Assembly (NCBI GenBank): GCA_963833745.1
Contig: CAWHZD010000008.1
Coordinates: 248,001 to 312,000 of the forward strand
Reading direction: 5' to 3'
From: AP-15 sp963833745
Lineage (GTDB): Bacteria; Pseudomonadota; Alphaproteobacteria; ATCC43930; CGMCC-115725
DNA: 64,000 nt
Every line of letters starts with the position of its first letter. Within the stretch, counting starts at the first letter, position 1. Below are positions 62,579 through 64,000 of the stretch, piece after piece. A model generated the notes under the pieces. That model was not told the DNA's origin. It was given only the letters and a program-made list of their open reading frames with translations, and did not search any database. The position numbers and the translations under genes were made by a program.

Positions 62579-63037
62579 ATGAGACGGACATTCCTGGCGG
62601 GCATCTCGCTGATCGCAATCTCGGCGTGTGCCCCTCAACCAGCGCCGCCGCCGGCCGGCGCAGCGCCTGCGGGGGGCCAGCCGCTGTCTTACGCGGCGGG
62701 ATCGTCGGCCAACACCACGCCGGCGTTCGACGGAACCTATAGCGGGGTTGCAATACAAAACATCAGCAAGGGGAACACCCTGGCGGTGGCGGGCGGAACG
62801 GCGCCCGTTAACTGCCCCAATTATCCCGTGCCGCCGGCGCTGACCATCGTCAATGGCCTGGCGCAATTCCAGGCTCTCAATCTCACCTTTCAGGGCTACG
62901 TAACGCCGCAAGGCGGATTGGCGATGCGCAGCGGTGTTGGTCAAACCTTTACCGGCCAGATCGACAACCGGTACGTCCTCAGCGGGCAGGTGCTGGGCGC
63001 GTGCGCCTACAATGTCAGCTGGCAAAGAAGCGCCTGA
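62579..63037 (+). CDS. Hypothetical lipoprotein
   Basis: 152 aa from ATG 62579, with GGAGGGAG upstream. Signal peptide with lipobox (FLAGISLIAISAC), Pro/Ala linker, then a compact domain (FDGTYSGVAIQNISKGNTLA, CPNYPVPPALTIVNGLAQFQ, QTFTGQIDNRYVLSGQVLGA, CAYNVSWQR) with a probable disulfide pair. Such beta-rich FxGTYxG proteins are common in alphaproteobacteria with unknown role. Confidence 0.75.
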   Translation: MRRTFLAGISLIAISACAPQPAPPPAGAAPAGGQPLSYAAGSSANTTPAFDGTYSGVAIQNISKGNTLAVAGGTAPVNCPNYPVPPALTIVNGLAQFQALNLTFQGYVTPQGGLAMRSGVGQTFTGQIDNRYVLSGQVLGACAYNVSWQRSA

Positions 63038-63241
63038 CCGCGGCGACGGTGGACATTCTCGGCGTAGTCACCCGGCCGCGAGGACGCGATCTCGAGGGCG
63101 TGGCCCCATCAGCGACGAGCCCGTTTTGCGTTCGAACTAAGAAATTATCGCCGGCACTACCAGCCTGCCGCTTGCGGCCCGAGTGGTCGGATCGGCGAGC
63201 CGTGTCGATTTGGCCTGCGCTGTTTGGAAAGAAGGAGCGCC

Positions 63242-64000
63242 ATGAGTAGCAAATCCTCGCGTAAGAAATCCGAAATTGTGGTTTCCCAAACCGACGGGTT
63301 GAAGCGGCGCGACCTGTTGCTGAGCGGAAGCTCGTTACTGGCCGCGTCGGCGTTCACGGCAAGCGGCGGCTTGGCCAAGCGCGCCGAGGCGCAACAGCCG
63401 CCGCCCGCGGCACAGCCGAGCGCAAAGCGGCCCAACATCCTGGTCATTTTCGGCGACGACATCGGCCAGTCGAACATCAGCGCCTATACTTTCGGATTGA
63501 TGGGCTACCGCACGCCGAACATCGACCGCATCGCCCGCGAAGGGATGATGTTCACCGATTACTACGCCGAACAGAGCTGCACGGCCGGGCGGTCGAGCTT
63601 CATCACCGGCCAGGCAACCTTGCGCACCGGCCTGTCCAAGGTCGGCATCCCGGGCGCTACCGTTGGGCTCAATGCCCCAGACATCACGATCGCCGAGGCC
63701 CTAAAGCCGCTCGGCTACGCCACCGGGCAGTTCGGCAAGAACCATCTCGGCGACCGCAACGAGTTCCTGCCGACCGTGCACGGCTTCGACGAGTTCTTGG
63801 GCAACCTCTATCACCTGAACGCCGAGGAGGAACCGGAAAACCCGGATTACCCAAAGGACCCGCGGTTCCGGGCACGGTTCGGGCCGCGCGGTGTGCTCAA
63901 ATGCACCGCTGGCGATGTCGATGACCCGACCGTCGATCCGCGTTTCGGCCGCGTCGGCAAGCAGAAGATCGAAGATACCGGCCCGCTGACCCGAAAGCGT
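63242..64000 (+). CDS. Arylsulfatase (Tat-exported), truncated by window end
   Basis: The frame is open from ATG 63242 past base 64000 (about 253 codons seen). A Tat-like leader (LKRRDLLLSGSSLLAASAFT) precedes KRPNILVIFGDDIGQSNISA (metal-binding Asp pair). The sulfatase signature YAEQSCTAGRSSFITGQATL has the Cys that becomes formylglycine, and GKNHLGDRNEFLPTVHGFDE follows. It hydrolyses sulfate esters or related anions in the periplasm and needs a formylglycine-generating enzyme. The upstream gene is in the same direction with a 204-bp gap. Confidence 0.93.
   Translation, partial: MSSKSSRKKSEIVVSQTDGLKRRDLLLSGSSLLAASAFTASGGLAKRAEAQQPPPAAQPSAKRPNILVIFGDDIGQSNISAYTFGLMGYRTPNIDRIAREGMMFTDYYAEQSCTAGRSSFITGQATLRTGLSKVGIPGATVGLNAPDITIAEALKPLGYATGQFGKNHLGDRNEFLPTVHGFDEFLGNLYHLNAEEEPENPDYPKDPRFRARFGPRGVLKCTAGDVDDPTVDPRFGRVGKQKIEDTGPLTRKR

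Overview
The window is about 64 kb of high-GC DNA from an alphaproteobacterium, most likely Rhodospirillales-like. The lineage call is an inference from gene content and order: tsaE-amgK-murU-addB-addA-trxA, a RegB/RegA (ActS/ActR) redox two-component pair, a DUF4167 protein, PAS_5 and DUF3300 proteins, and PDR-type Rieske oxygenase systems. I saw no rRNA, tRNA or CRISPR array.

Layout. 1-9.9 kb is housekeeping: a histidine kinase tail, tRNA t6A synthesis (tsaE), peptidoglycan recycling (amgK, murU), double-strand break repair (addB, addA) and thioredoxin. 9.9-11.3 kb is a graveyard with a dead REP-associated transposase. 11.3-24.6 kb holds a ferredoxin-type oxygenase reductase, a cupin, an AT-rich membrane protein, RegB/RegA, an ABC-2 exporter, a first Rieske dioxygenase pair, a CoA-binding/O-acetylhomoserine sulfhydrylase fusion, a peroxiredoxin and a flavin monooxygenase. 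24.6-31 kb is accessory: an orphan protein convergent with a PAS_5 protein, an SDR, a 2-hydroxyacid dehydrogenase, and a toxin-44-like polymorphic toxin with a membrane-anchored candidate immunity protein. 31-33 kb has a Mn2+ riboswitch and mntP, which is split by an IS1595/ISXO2 element. 33-44 kb is catabolic: amidohydrolase, a second Rieske pair, a wHTH-TPR regulator, isovaleryl-CoA dehydrogenase, RidA, an IS5 remnant, a glycosyltransferase and a DHFR-like protein. 44-63 kb is dominated by cell-envelope and stress-type proteins: two TAXI-type receptors, DUF3300, MCE/PqiC, tandem AraC regulators, a DUF4239-TAXI-secreted protein operon, a DUF2795 membrane protein, a YidB-BON-OmpA fusion and two YsnF/DUF2382 proteins. 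It is interrupted by a second ISXO2 copy and an IS256 element. The window ends inside a Tat-exported arylsulfatase.

Two themes stand out. First, many otherwise good genes carry a single-base frameshift (addB, ABC ATPase, toxin, second Rieske alpha, MCE, TAXI, AraC paralogue) or a nonsense codon (ridA). Either the assembly carries indel errors or this region is decaying. Second, mobile elements have remodelled the region: the ISXO2 copy in mntP has a clean 8-bp target duplication and a frameshifted transposase, while its twin 21 kb away is intact. The best candidates for something undescribed are the toxin-44/immunity pair, the DUF4239-TAXI-secreted operon with no TRAP permease, and the YidB-BON-OmpA fusion beside the DUF2382 pair.
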